64,000 nt of DNA, taken from Schlesneria paludicola DSM 18645 (GTDB lineage Bacteria; Planctomycetota; Planctomycetia; Planctomycetales; Planctomycetaceae). The notes under the pieces were generated by a model. It had not been told where the DNA came from and made no database searches. It worked only from the letters and a program-made list of their open reading frames with translations. The stretch spans positions 994,209 to 1,058,208 of the forward strand of contig NZ_JH636435.1 of the NCBI RefSeq assembly GCF_000255655.1. The letters are read 5' to 3'. Every line of letters begins with the position of its first letter. Position 1 is the stretch's first letter. Below, in pieces: positions 24,328 to 33,355 of this stretch. Both the position numbers and the translations under genes were made by a program.

Positions 24328-27039
24328 ATGAATGAGCGAGTCAAGGACGAACAGCACGCGCAACGCATCCTGCCTGTGACCGGTTCGCTCAGTGAGCATC
24401 ATCACATGAACTCGTACGGGATCGGGGTACGTATTGATCCCGCCCATACACTGCCCCCCGAGGCGGAAGCCCGCCAGGTCGAGTGGCAGAACCTGGAACA
24501 TTTTGTTCCCGGCCGCGCGGCCGGTCGCCCGGCGCCTGCACCTGTGCCCGTCACTCCTGACGTCTCACATATTGATACGCAGTTCCTGGATGACATCAGT
24601 CAGCGAGCTCGCCTGATTCACAATCAGATTCAGGCCCAGAAAGCGGTGCTGGACAAGCGCGAAATGGAGCTGCGTAGCCGGCTGATTGAGCTCGAAGAAG
24701 ATCAACAGCGTTTCCATCATCAGGCGGCACACGACCAGTCGCAACTCGACGCTCGTCGCAGCCAGCTCCAAAAGAACGAAGCCGCCCTTGCCGAACGCAT
24801 GATCGCGTTCGAACTGCATTCACGAAAACTCGAATCTGAAGCGGCGACGATTCAGCAGCAGCGAGCGGACATCGAGAATCGCAAAAAAGCAATGCGGGAA
24901 GAGATCCTTGCGGAACTCGCTTCCGACAAAAAAGCCATCGAAGTCGCCAAGGCGGAGCTGCAAAAAGAACTTCATCATGCACGGGGCTTGAAAGATTCGC
25001 TGCAAGAGCGACTGACTCTGTTGACCGCAGAGAATCAGCGGACGCTGAAAGACGAGCGCGAGAAACTGTGGCAGTCTTTGACCGAAGAATGGGAGCAGCG
25101 TAAGGTCGCATTCCAGCAAGAACTCGATTCCTGGGCGCGCACGCGTGACCACGAGAAGTCAGAGATCGATCGTGAACGTGCGATGTTCGACGCGACAATC
25201 GCGAGTGCGAATGCCGAATTCCTGAATGCACGCGACGCTCTCGCGGCGGAGCTGACGGAGTTGCGTGAGCAACACGCGAACAAGTTGGAGCTCGAACGCG
25301 AAGAGTGGCAGCAGGCTCGCCTGCGTGAAGAAGCCGAACTGGCGATTCTGATCGAAACGCAACGTGCCGAGCTTTTGGCCGAACGCGATGCAATGACCGT
25401 CGAATTTGATTCCCTGCGTGCCCAGCAAGCTGCGGTGCTACGAGAGGAACAAAGCGAATGGGAACGCACATGCGAAGCGACGCGACTGCAGTTGGCGGCC
25501 GAGCAGGAGCAACACACCGCCAAGCTTCAACAATTGTCACTCGAATGGGAAGAAAACTGTCGCATTCGCGAGACTGAGCTGACGGTGCAATCCGAAGCAC
25601 TGCAGGCCGAGCGTGTGAAGTTCGAGCAGGAATTGGCCGAGACGGTCACACAGCAGACGGCCGCACTCGTTCAGGATCGCGCCGAGTGGGAACAATCTCG
25701 TCAGAAAGAGATCGAATCGCTCGAAGCACAGCGAACAGAAGTGGCGGCCTGGCGCGATCAGATCCAACATGAACTGCGCGCGGCCCGCGAACATCACGAC
25801 CAGTCACTGCAAAGCGAACGGGCGGAATGGGAACAAACTCGGCTTGAGCAGCTAACGCAACTTGAAGCCGAGAAAGCCGATTGGCAGCACTCTACCGAAG
25901 CGGAACGGGCATTCCGGGAATCGCAACAGGCCGAATGGGTCGCCTCACGCGATTCCGCACTGGCCGCCTCACGCGAAGCTCTCGAAGTCGAGTTCGTCAC
26001 TCTCCGACAACAGCACGCACAGCAGCTTCAAGCGGAACGGGACAATTGGGAACAGCAGGTCGCCGAGCAGAAAGCCGCTCTTCAGACACGTCGCGACGAA
26101 CAGTCTCGTGAATTGACCCTGATTGAAAATCGAATTCGATTCCAACAGGATCACCTGGATAAATCGCGAGCCGAATTCGAGCAGGCCCAAAACGAACATC
26201 GCCGCGATCGACAGATCGAGCTGCAGCGACTTGAAGAAGCCAACAAGATCACACTGCAGCGGCAGCGGCAGGTCGACCTCTATCGCTCCTCGATCGACGA
26301 GCGTGAGAAGTCGCTGGATCGCGAGCAAGAAGTGCTCAGCCGCACACGAAAAGCGATCACCAGCACGGCTGACTACGATCGCATGAACTTCCAGGCCGAA
26401 AAGCACGCTTGGGAACAAGAGCGCCAGATTCAGCAGAGCGAATTGCGACGACAGCAAGAGGCGCTGGTTGCACGGACCGAAAACCTGGAAAGCCGCGGCA
26501 TTCGACTCGACAAACTGCGTGCAGAACTCGAAGAAACACATCGCGCCACCCTCGAAATGCGATTGGCCGTCGAGGAATCGTGGGCACAATTAACGGATGT
26601 GGCAGGTGAAGAGGAAGCACGACTTCGAGTTGACCAAGTTCGACATTCGCTCGCTGGATATCACCAGCAGATGCACGAATCCCTGTCGGAGCGTCGACGC
26701 GAACATGTGGAATCACAGTCCAAGTTTGAACGACAGCGTGCCGAGTTCAATGACGAACGTCAGCGTCTGACATCCTGGTTGACGAAGCGCGATGAAGACC
26801 TGCGACTGGGAGAAGAACGACTGCGAATCGCCGCGAATGAAGCGGCCGCAAACCACACAAAATGGCTGGCCGCCCGTGACCGATGGCTGATGGAGAAATC
26901 CGAGGCGGAACAGTTGATTCGCCGATTGCTCTCGTCACTCGGTGATAACAGCCGGGATGCGACCCGGCAATTCGATCCCAACTTCCGCTGGGACGAAGTG
27001 AGCGCGCTGTTCAATAACGCGCCTACCCTCCAAAGCTAA
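24328..27039 (+). CDS. Large coiled-coil protein of unknown function
   Basis: A 903-residue, Glu/Gln/Arg/Ala-rich protein, predicted to be coiled coil for about 800 residues (from about 90). Motif-like units such as REEWQQARLREEAEL, SEWERTCEATRLQL, AEWEQSRQKEIESL and AEWEQTRLEQLTQL recur, with a Trp-Glu pair every 35-45 residues, suggesting internal duplication. There is no signal peptide, membrane helix or ATPase head, so it is not an SMC protein. The ATG at 24328 is preceded by GGGAAGGGA; the earlier in-frame start is only a TTG. A cytoskeletal or scaffold role is possible but is inference. Confidence 0.75.
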   Translation: MNERVKDEQHAQRILPVTGSLSEHHHMNSYGIGVRIDPAHTLPPEAEARQVEWQNLEHFVPGRAAGRPAPAPVPVTPDVSHIDTQFLDDISQRARLIHNQIQAQKAVLDKREMELRSRLIELEEDQQRFHHQAAHDQSQLDARRSQLQKNEAALAERMIAFELHSRKLESEAATIQQQRADIENRKKAMREEILAELASDKKAIEVAKAELQKELHHARGLKDSLQERLTLLTAENQRTLKDEREKLWQSLTEEWEQRKVAFQQELDSWARTRDHEKSEIDRERAMFDATIASANAEFLNARDALAAELTELREQHANKLELEREEWQQARLREEAELAILIETQRAELLAERDAMTVEFDSLRAQQAAVLREEQSEWERTCEATRLQLAAEQEQHTAKLQQLSLEWEENCRIRETELTVQSEALQAERVKFEQELAETVTQQTAALVQDRAEWEQSRQKEIESLEAQRTEVAAWRDQIQHELRAAREHHDQSLQSERAEWEQTRLEQLTQLEAEKADWQHSTEAERAFRESQQAEWVASRDSALAASREALEVEFVTLRQQHAQQLQAERDNWEQQVAEQKAALQTRRDEQSRELTLIENRIRFQQDHLDKSRAEFEQAQNEHRRDRQIELQRLEEANKITLQRQRQVDLYRSSIDEREKSLDREQEVLSRTRKAITSTADYDRMNFQAEKHAWEQERQIQQSELRRQQEALVARTENLESRGIRLDKLRAELEETHRATLEMRLAVEESWAQLTDVAGEEEARLRVDQVRHSLAGYHQQMHESLSERRREHVESQSKFERQRAEFNDERQRLTSWLTKRDEDLRLGEERLRIAANEAAANHTKWLAARDRWLMEKSEAEQLIRRLLSSLGDNSRDATRQFDPNFRWDEVSALFNNAPTLQS

Positions 27040-27238
27040 TTGCGCCGCCACTCTGTTCTGAGAGGCCCTTAAGGTTTACCCACAGGCTCGTCGGCCTGCG
27101 CACGATGAGTTTATGAACGCGTCAATTCCGATTGAAAATCGCAACAACCAAATCGAAAGTGAAGTCATAGCGCGCAGTTGATCACTACGCGCGACCATTC
27201 GGGTCTGGACGAACGTGTCGTTCGCAAATCAGACGTCG

Positions 27239-27601
27239 TCAGCTCCAGAACTTTTCGCCGTGCCAGTTCAATGACGGCTGAGTCTGCACTTCGATATCGC
27301 CGTTGACCTGCATCTGACAGGCAAGCCGAAGTGTGGATTCATTACCAATCCGCGCAAAGAATGTGAGCGGATGAGGAACCGTCATCATGAACTTCTCGTA
27401 CCCACTTTGCACCGAGCAGTTTTCGACGCCCTTCTTCACCATGACCCGACAACTGGTGCAAGCACCGAAGCCAAGACAGTTCACGTAATTGTGCGGGAAG
27501 GGGTAGAGCTGCACTCCAGCCTTAATCGCTTCGCGTCGCAGGTTTGATCCCGCGGGAACTTCGACCGTTTTCTTTTCGTTGACGAATGTCACGGTAGGCA
27601 T
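27239..27601 (-). CDS. 2Fe-2S ferredoxin
   Basis: A 120-residue plant-type ferredoxin fold. The cluster ligands are C42, C48 and C51 (NCLGFGACTSC) and C95 (RLACQ), the standard CX5CX2C...C set. Upstream AGGGAGAG supports the ATG at 27601, and the family start MPTVTFVNEKK agrees. It should carry one electron to an unidentified oxygenase or reductase; no partner gene is adjacent. It lies 240 bases from the sugar-transferase gene on the same strand. Confidence 0.9.
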   Translation of the reverse strand: MPTVTFVNEKKTVEVPAGSNLRREAIKAGVQLYPFPHNYVNCLGFGACTSCRVMVKKGVENCSVQSGYEKFMMTVPHPLTFFARIGNESTLRLACQMQVNGDIEVQTQPSLNWHGEKFWS

Positions 27602-27841
27602 ATTGGACGTTCTCTCCCTAGTAAGCGAGTGCACTCACAGAACGACGTGACAATGATGATATTCGTGAAGCAAACGAGAACGCAACGCCGTCCAGAGAGA
27701 ACTCGCGGCAGTCGCATTTTTGAGAATCTGAGACGGGAGTCAGACATCCTGCCCTGCCGCACACTCGCCGTCTGTTCACAAGCTGAGTGTCAACCGGTCG
27801 CAATGGACTGAGAACGTGTCTCGGCACCACTCGGAGTCGCG

Positions 27842-28693
27842 TTAGAGCGCTCCGCTTCCTGTCAGAACAACGCGGATGGTTCGCAGCATGATCTTGATAT
27901 CGTTCGTCAGGCAACAGTTCTGCAGGTAGAGCAGGTCGAGATTGACTTTGCGTTTGAAGCTCTCGATGTCGTTGTCATATCCATTGATCACCTGTGCCAA
28001 GCCGGTCAGGCCCGGCTTCAATCCCAACCGATTGATGTAGTTCGGAATCTCTTTCGTCAGTTCCTGCACAAATTCGGGACGCTCAGGCCGAGGGCCGACG
28101 AATGACATCTCACCACGAAGGACGTTCCAGAGTTGCGGCAGTTCGTCCAACCGAGTTTTTCGCAGAAACCAACCGATCGGCGTGACGCGCGTGTCGCCCT
28201 TCACCGCGAATTGAGGTCCGTTTTTCTCTGCATCAATACGCATCGTGCGAAACTTGTAGATCACGAAGGGCCGTCCATATCCACCATCGCGCCGGCGTTC
28301 CTGATCCAGACGACGACGTTCGATTCCGTCGGGCGGGACGCCAGGCGAATCACTCTTCCGGCGGTCGCCTTTTTTCTGTCGCAGATTCAATCCGACACGA
28401 GTCTGTTTAAAGACGATCGGGCCTGGCGACGTCAGCCGGACCAGAATCGCGACGAGCAACATCACGGGACTTAAGAGAACCAGCAATGTAAAGGACGACA
28501 GAATATCAAGCAGGCGTTTCCAGCGGCGTGTCGACTCACTCATACAATGAATGTTACGACGTGGTCGATCTAAGTGGAGTTTCGTCAGCCATTCTGGCGG
28601 CGGCAAACTGTCGTCCGCCACGTACTGATCGTACAAGTCGGCGAACTCGTCATCGCTTGAAGCGGCACTTGTTTTGAATGTCGAAACGCTCAT
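27842..28693 (-). CDS. Undecaprenyl-phosphate sugar-phosphate transferase
   Basis: A 283-residue initiating glycosyltransferase (bacterial sugar transferase, WcaJ/RfbP catalytic domain). Features: one hydrophobic helix ([20 protein letters not shown]), [36 protein letters not shown] and [10 protein letters not shown]. It should transfer a sugar-1-phosphate onto the lipid carrier to begin exopolysaccharide synthesis. It lacks the large N-terminal multi-helix part of WcaJ, and a 35-residue Arg/Asp-rich insert (from [14 protein letters not shown]) interrupts the catalytic domain before KFRTM. No polysaccharide gene cluster is next to it. ATG 28693 has AGGAATAGG upstream. Confidence 0.9.
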   Translation of the reverse strand: MSVSTFKTSAASSDDEFADLYDQYVADDSLPPPEWLTKLHLDRPRRNIHCMSESTRRWKRLLDILSSFTLLVLLSPVMLLVAILVRLTSPGPIVFKQTRVGLNLRQKKGDRRKSDSPGVPPDGIERRRLDQERRRDGGYGRPFVIYKFRTMRIDAEKNGPQFAVKGDTRVTPIGWFLRKTRLDELPQLWNVLRGEMSFVGPRPERPEFVQELTKEIPNYINRLGLKPGLTGLAQVINGYDNDIESFKRKVNLDLLYLQNCCLTNDIKIMLRTIRVVLTGSGAL

Positions 28694-29004
28694 TTACCTA
28701 TTCCTGTGACGCTCGTCATTCCGCTCGGTAATTCCAAGCATCACCAACGCTCGCGCTTCCATAGTCACGACCCAAGTTTATTTCAAAGACGGTCACCTGG
28801 CCGCGATCAGGTGACTTCTATTTGCAACGGCGTGGTGATTCGACTACCGACCGAAGCGAATGTGATGATTATTTCACTCTCGCAACATGTTGACATAATG
28901 CATCACGAATAAATCGAGCCAATCGCCACAATTTCGCGTTTCGTCACGCATCTGGCCTTGGCCCTCGTGACTCCACAACCTTATTCACATAAACGACTTG
29001 CACG
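28694..29004. other. Intergenic region, nothing recognised
   Basis: About 310 bases between bioF and the sugar-transferase gene (both minus strand). It should contain the sugar-transferase promoter. I found no convincing minus-strand -35/-10 pair and no terminator. Confidence 0.4.
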
Positions 29005-30177
29005 TCAAACGCGTCCCGCACACGTTTCAGCGAGGATGGCGACGAACGATTCCAGGGCATTATCAGGAGTTGCTGCATGTAACGTAATTCGAAGGCGCGA
29101 GGTTCCCTGTGGCACCGTCGGCGGGCGAATTGCCCCGACCAGGAACCCGTTCTTCAGCAGCGAATCTGACACCTCGATCGCCGCTTCGGGCGCGTGGAGC
29201 ACAACCGGTACAATCGGCCCGACGGAATGCGGATAAGGAACGATACCCGATCGAACCAATGCGTTCCGAAACGCGGCAGACCGCTGCAGCAAACGGTCAC
29301 GTCCGGTCGAATCCGCGCGAATGACCTGCAGCGCCGCCGTCGCCGCCGCACAGATCGCCGGTGGCAGTGCAGTCGAATAGATCTGCGTTCGCGCTTTGTT
29401 CCAAAGAAACTCGATGAGTTCCCTGCGCCCCGCCACGAATCCGCCCAACGCGCCGATCGCCTTACTCAACGTGCCGATGCGGACGTCGATTCGTTCTTCC
29501 ACATCCAACATTTCGCCCACACCGCGACCGGATTGACCGAAGACACCGGTTCCATGCGCTTCATCCACAATCAAAATCGCCCCGTATCGATCGCGAATTG
29601 CACATAGCTCTGGAAGTGGAGCGAGATCTCCATCCATGCTGAACACGCTGTCGGTCACAATGAATCGTCGCCGCGACGATTCACGGGCCAGCGAACGAGA
29701 CAATCCATCCAAATCGTCATGGCGATAGACTCGCAGCCGTGCGCCCGAGAGCCGGCAACCATCAACCAGACTGGCGTGGTTCAGTCGATCACAGAAGACC
29801 GAATCTCCTTCGGATGCCAGGGCGGCGACGGTCCCCACGTTTGCGGCCATTCCCGTCGGAAAAACAATTGCGGCCTCGGTCCCTTCAAACTCAGCCAGAG
29901 CCTGTTCAAGCCGAACATGTTCGTCACTTCGGCCGCAGACCAAAGGGCTGGCCTTCGCGCCGACTCCGTGCGTTTCCAGGGCGCTCATCGCTGCCTGGAC
30001 GACACTGGGATGAGTTGCCAGGCCAAGATAGTCGTTCGATGCAAAGTCCCAGGCGACATGTCCATCCACCCAGCAACGCCCCTCTGCCAAGGGACGAATC
30101 TCGCGCCGACGCCGCAACAAGCCGCCCGCGGCCCAGACTCGCAGTTCTTCGGTCAGCCAATCCCACCGATCAGGCAT
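29005..30177 (-). CDS. bioF: 8-amino-7-oxononanoate synthase
   Basis: A 390-residue PLP-dependent alpha-oxoamine synthase. Diagnostic parts: WDFASNDYLGL, GVGAKASPLVCGRSDEHVRLE, DSVFSMDGDLAPL, VDEAHGTGVFG and the PLP lysine in GTLSKAIGALGG. It condenses pimeloyl-ACP/CoA with alanine in biotin synthesis. ATG 30177 is preferred because GAGG lies 7 bases upstream; the frame also has a TTG at 30183. The related 2-amino-3-ketobutyrate CoA ligase is an alternative assignment, but the motifs fit BioF. No other bio gene is adjacent. Confidence 0.9.
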   Translation of the reverse strand: MPDRWDWLTEELRVWAAGGLLRRRREIRPLAEGRCWVDGHVAWDFASNDYLGLATHPSVVQAAMSALETHGVGAKASPLVCGRSDEHVRLEQALAEFEGTEAAIVFPTGMAANVGTVAALASEGDSVFCDRLNHASLVDGCRLSGARLRVYRHDDLDGLSRSLARESSRRRFIVTDSVFSMDGDLAPLPELCAIRDRYGAILIVDEAHGTGVFGQSGRGVGEMLDVEERIDVRIGTLSKAIGALGGFVAGRRELIEFLWNKARTQIYSTALPPAICAAATAALQVIRADSTGRDRLLQRSAAFRNALVRSGIVPYPHSVGPIVPVVLHAPEAAIEVSDSLLKNGFLVGAIRPPTVPQGTSRLRITLHAATPDNALESFVAILAETCAGRV

Positions 30178-30257
30178 TGCCAAACCTCAAGGGATTCTCC
30201 CCAACAATACGCGACGAAAAGAGGTTCGCGCCGCTTCAAACACGGATGCCCTTAACG

Positions 30258-30297
30258 AAGCAGCCGAAACCATCTTCGCAGATGGTCTCGGCTGCTT
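30258..30297. terminator. Strong hairpin downstream of the MFS gene
   Basis: AAGCAGCCGA and the following ACCATCT pair with AGATGGT and TCGGCTGCTT around a TCGC loop, with one mismatch. A second inverted repeat (CGAGAAGTC at 30313-30321 with GACTTCTCG at 30333-30341) is next to it. Neither has a clear T run, so termination is likely but unproven. Confidence 0.5.
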
Positions 30298-30359
30298 TCA
30301 ATTCCTCGACTTCGAGAAGTCGCGTCAAACGTGACTTCTCGATGCAATCACAGCAACGT

Positions 30360-31898
30360 TCAGTGCGACTCTGGGACGGGTGTCCCTGCGATATGCACAG
30401 CCTTGTAGCCACCGGCACACTGGAAGCAGATAATCAGAAACAGGTAAAGTCCGGCCATCGTCAAAGGCACATACGACGTCAATTGCAGAGCACGGCGGCC
30501 ACCATGCAGTACGGCCTTATCGACAAGCTGCTTATCCTCGGCGGCGGTCTTTTGCGCTTCCGCCCACCATGGAGTCAACTTTTCTTCCGGCTTGTTCGCA
30601 TCGCGCAGCAACTGGTTGGCTCGTTCCAATTCCTTACCATTGTCGTCGAGAACCCCGACTTTCAATCCATCCAGGCCGACGACTTTGTATCCCAGGAAGC
30701 TGTTCTCTCCGTCCGCTTTGTAACGCTCATAGACTTCAGGCGCTTCGCGTTTCAGTTCGTTCGAGGCATTGTAGTCTTGCTTGAAACCGATCCCAGGTCC
30801 GCCCAACCATCCGGCCGAAAGCATTCCGATTCCACCCAACGCACCAATCGTAATCGCGCCACCTTTGGGGAAACGCTCGGAAGCGACTGCGAGCATTGTA
30901 GGCCACAGGAACGTCTTGCCGCAGGCGTAGACTGTCGCGGCAACGACGCACAACACAACGGTATTCGCGGCGCCAAGCAGCTGCAAACCGGCAACACCAA
31001 GTAAGCTGCTGACGAACAACAGCCCCAGCGGCGAAATGCGATGCACGATCGGACCGGCGAAGAAGCGCAAGGCGAACATCAGACTGGACGTGTACACGAA
31101 CAGCAGCAAACCACCTTGCTTCGTTCCCATGATCGAACCGGTAATCTTCCCAATCCACGAGTCGGTTCCCAGTTCGACATAGCCGACCAGTGCGTGCAGG
31201 ACCAACAGCAGAAGCATCAGCGGCGCGATCAACTGAAGGATCATCGTGCCGTAGCTGACGCCGGCATCGCTGGCTTCCGACTTCGGAAACTTCTGCCCCA
31301 AAACCATCAGGCCATACAGAACCACCGGCACCAGGAAGAGCGACATTTGAATCTTCCAGTCGACTGCGTTTCCCGAATCAGGGTTCATGAAATAGGACAT
31401 CAGGCCACCCAGAATCAGTCCGCCGGGCCAACCTGCATGAAGAATATTCAAGTAGTGAGTCTTGTTCGCCGGAAACAGTGACGCGACGAGGGGATTGACC
31501 ACGGCTTCGCAGATTCCGTTACCAACCGCGAACAGGAACATTCCCCAGTACAGACAAGAATATGCTGCTTCTTTTCCACCGACGGTGTACGCATAACCTG
31601 CTGCCAACGTCACAACCGCCGAAACGAAATGCGCGACGAACGCGGCCCCCATCAGCGTTCCATAACCCACTTTGTCGGCAACAAAGGCACCGATGAGGAT
31701 GATCACGCCGGCCCCCACGAGCCCGCCGCCGGTGATATTTCCCAGCTCAGTCATCGTGAATCCGAACTTCACCGCCCACTGGCCCAAGATCCCCCCGCGG
31801 ATCGAAAATCCGACCCCCGCGGCGAGAATCGCCATGAAGCCGGCCCACAGCAGACGCTGTGCATTCGGCGCGATACCCTCACTCTTGCCGTCACTCAT
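30360..31898 (-). CDS. MFS transporter
   Basis: A 512-residue permease with twelve or more hydrophobic helices, Major Facilitator type. Examples: AGFMAILAAGVGFSIRGGILG (helix 1), VGAGVIILIGAFVADKVGYG (motif A-like loop), and LFAVGNGICEAVVNPLVASL. A hydrophilic stretch of about 100 residues (FKQDYNASNELKREAPEVYER and on) is inserted before the last helix. The substrate cannot be told. ATG 31898 follows GAAGAGTGGA and is preferred over the in-frame start at 31925. Confidence 0.85.
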   Translation of the reverse strand: MSDGKSEGIAPNAQRLLWAGFMAILAAGVGFSIRGGILGQWAVKFGFTMTELGNITGGGLVGAGVIILIGAFVADKVGYGTLMGAAFVAHFVSAVVTLAAGYAYTVGGKEAAYSCLYWGMFLFAVGNGICEAVVNPLVASLFPANKTHYLNILHAGWPGGLILGGLMSYFMNPDSGNAVDWKIQMSLFLVPVVLYGLMVLGQKFPKSEASDAGVSYGTMILQLIAPLMLLLLVLHALVGYVELGTDSWIGKITGSIMGTKQGGLLLFVYTSSLMFALRFFAGPIVHRISPLGLLFVSSLLGVAGLQLLGAANTVVLCVVAATVYACGKTFLWPTMLAVASERFPKGGAITIGALGGIGMLSAGWLGGPGIGFKQDYNASNELKREAPEVYERYKADGENSFLGYKVVGLDGLKVGVLDDNGKELERANQLLRDANKPEEKLTPWWAEAQKTAAEDKQLVDKAVLHGGRRALQLTSYVPLTMAGLYLFLIICFQCAGGYKAVHIAGTPVPESH

Positions 31899-32207
31899 TG
31901 TTAATCCACTCTTCTGTTGTTTCAAGAACTCGTATCCCTACGAACGACTCCTAGCGGCCAAAGTCATCGCACGAAATCGTCTCGCGCGGTCCAGCATGCT
32001 AACCAGTCGTGCGACATCTTTCCACGAAATGAAACCGAAGTGCCGGCCCCGCTTCGAAATGCCCATATTCAGGAACTGTTCTTGTGCAATCGAATGAACG
32101 GCGAAAATGGCTCATTTCAATGACAATTCGATTCATTTTAGGATTTTGCGGCGCTACGCGCCATACAGAGACCCCACTGCGTCCCAATCGACTTCAGAGT
32201 GGATTCG
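31899..32207. other. Intergenic region, nothing recognised
   Basis: About 310 bases between the KdpD-domain gene's end and the MFS start. It should contain the MFS promoter. No hairpin or repeat was noticed. Confidence 0.4.
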
Positions 32208-33338
32208 TCAGGGCTGTCCGACGACAAGCACGTCGGCTTCCGGAATGGCCTGAAGCAGTTTGTCCAAGACTGACTGGCCGAACACGCGGCGATACCAGGG
32301 ACGTTGCGTGCGTCCTAGCACAATGTGCGTGACGCTGTATTCCTTCGCAAAGGCAACGATCGTGCTGACAACATCCGCGCCTTTGAACGTCATTTCGACT
32401 CCGCCCAGTTGTTGGACCAACGCCAGATTGTTGCTAACCTGGCGCTGTACAGCGGCCGATATGCGGGTCAGATCCTCGTGGGGAGTCTGAATGTAGACGG
32501 CATACCAAGGAGCGTTCAGTCGATCGGCCAGACGTGCCGCCTTCCGCAGCAAATGCTCGACATTGGGGCCGCGAGAACTCAAACAGACCATCACCCGAGC
32601 GGTGCCGCCCTGCGCCGCCACGGAGTCCGTTTTTGTTCGTCGCTGATCCAACCGATGCGAGATCTCTTCGAGTGCGTACTCGCGTAGCCGCGTCAGATTG
32701 GCTTGAGTGAAAAAACTGTCCAGAGCGCGATCAATGCGTTCCGCGGGATAAATCTTTCCGGCCTGCAAACGTTCGCGAAGGTCTTCTGCGGAAAGATCAA
32801 CGTTGATCAACTGGTCGGCCATGCCGACAATGTAATCAGGAATACGCTCTTTGACTTTGACACCCGTCGACTTCTCGACCATGTCGTACAGGCTTTCGAG
32901 ATGTTGAATATTGAGCGTGCTGATGACGTTGATCCCGGCACGCAGTAGCTCCTCAACATCCTGATAACGCTTCGAAAACTTGCTGCCCGGCGCATTCGTA
33001 TGCGCGAGTTCATCCACCAGGACGACTGACGGATGTCGCGCCAGAATGGCATCCAAGTCCATTTCTTCAAGAACGACGCCCCGATATTCGATCTTGCGAC
33101 GTGCCACCTGTTCCAGATTGCTCACCTGCGCCGCGGTGTCGGCGCGGCCGTGCGTTTCCACGATTCCGATCACGGCATCGACGCCACGTGCCTTCAAACG
33201 CTGCCCTTCCTGCAGCATCTCATAGGTCTTTCCAACTCCCGCGGCGAAGCCCAAATAGATCTTCAGACGTCCCCGCTGTTGCTGGCGGATTAGCGTGAGG
33301 AAATGTTCGGGCGTCGGGCCACTCTGGTCGGCAGACAA
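32208..33338 (-). CDS. kdpD: Stand-alone KdpD sensor domain plus universal-stress-protein domain
   Basis: A 376-residue protein equal to the cytoplasmic N-terminal part of KdpD only: Walker A-like GFAAGVGKTYEML (K37), VETHGRADT, LVDELAHTNAPGS, TLNIQHLESL and IPDYIVGMADQLINVDL, then a USP domain (RVMVCLSSRGPNVEHLLRKA ... HIVLGRTQRP). The membrane and kinase parts of KdpD are absent. The start is a TTG at 33338 with a well-placed AGGAG 8 bases upstream, 17 bases after the kinase stop. A longer frame exists but would overlap the kinase gene. It is the last gene of a three-gene regulator operon and presumably senses ATP or stress signals for potassium uptake. Confidence 0.88.
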   Translation of the reverse strand: MSADQSGPTPEHFLTLIRQQQRGRLKIYLGFAAGVGKTYEMLQEGQRLKARGVDAVIGIVETHGRADTAAQVSNLEQVARRKIEYRGVVLEEMDLDAILARHPSVVLVDELAHTNAPGSKFSKRYQDVEELLRAGINVISTLNIQHLESLYDMVEKSTGVKVKERIPDYIVGMADQLINVDLSAEDLRERLQAGKIYPAERIDRALDSFFTQANLTRLREYALEEISHRLDQRRTKTDSVAAQGGTARVMVCLSSRGPNVEHLLRKAARLADRLNAPWYAVYIQTPHEDLTRISAAVQRQVSNNLALVQQLGGVEMTFKGADVVSTIVAFAKEYSVTHIVLGRTQRPWYRRVFGQSVLDKLLQAIPEADVLVVGQP

Positions 33339-33355
33339 GGGATTCTCCTGCAGAA

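Noticed and set aside
24596-25600. 334-codon minus-strand frame inside the coiled-coil gene
   Set aside because: Shadow frame produced by the repetitive Glu/Arg-rich codons of the real gene; extremely Arg/Ser-rich.
29739-31004. 421-codon plus-strand frame across bioF and the MFS gene
   Set aside because: It runs antisense through two clear genes and their intergenic hairpins.
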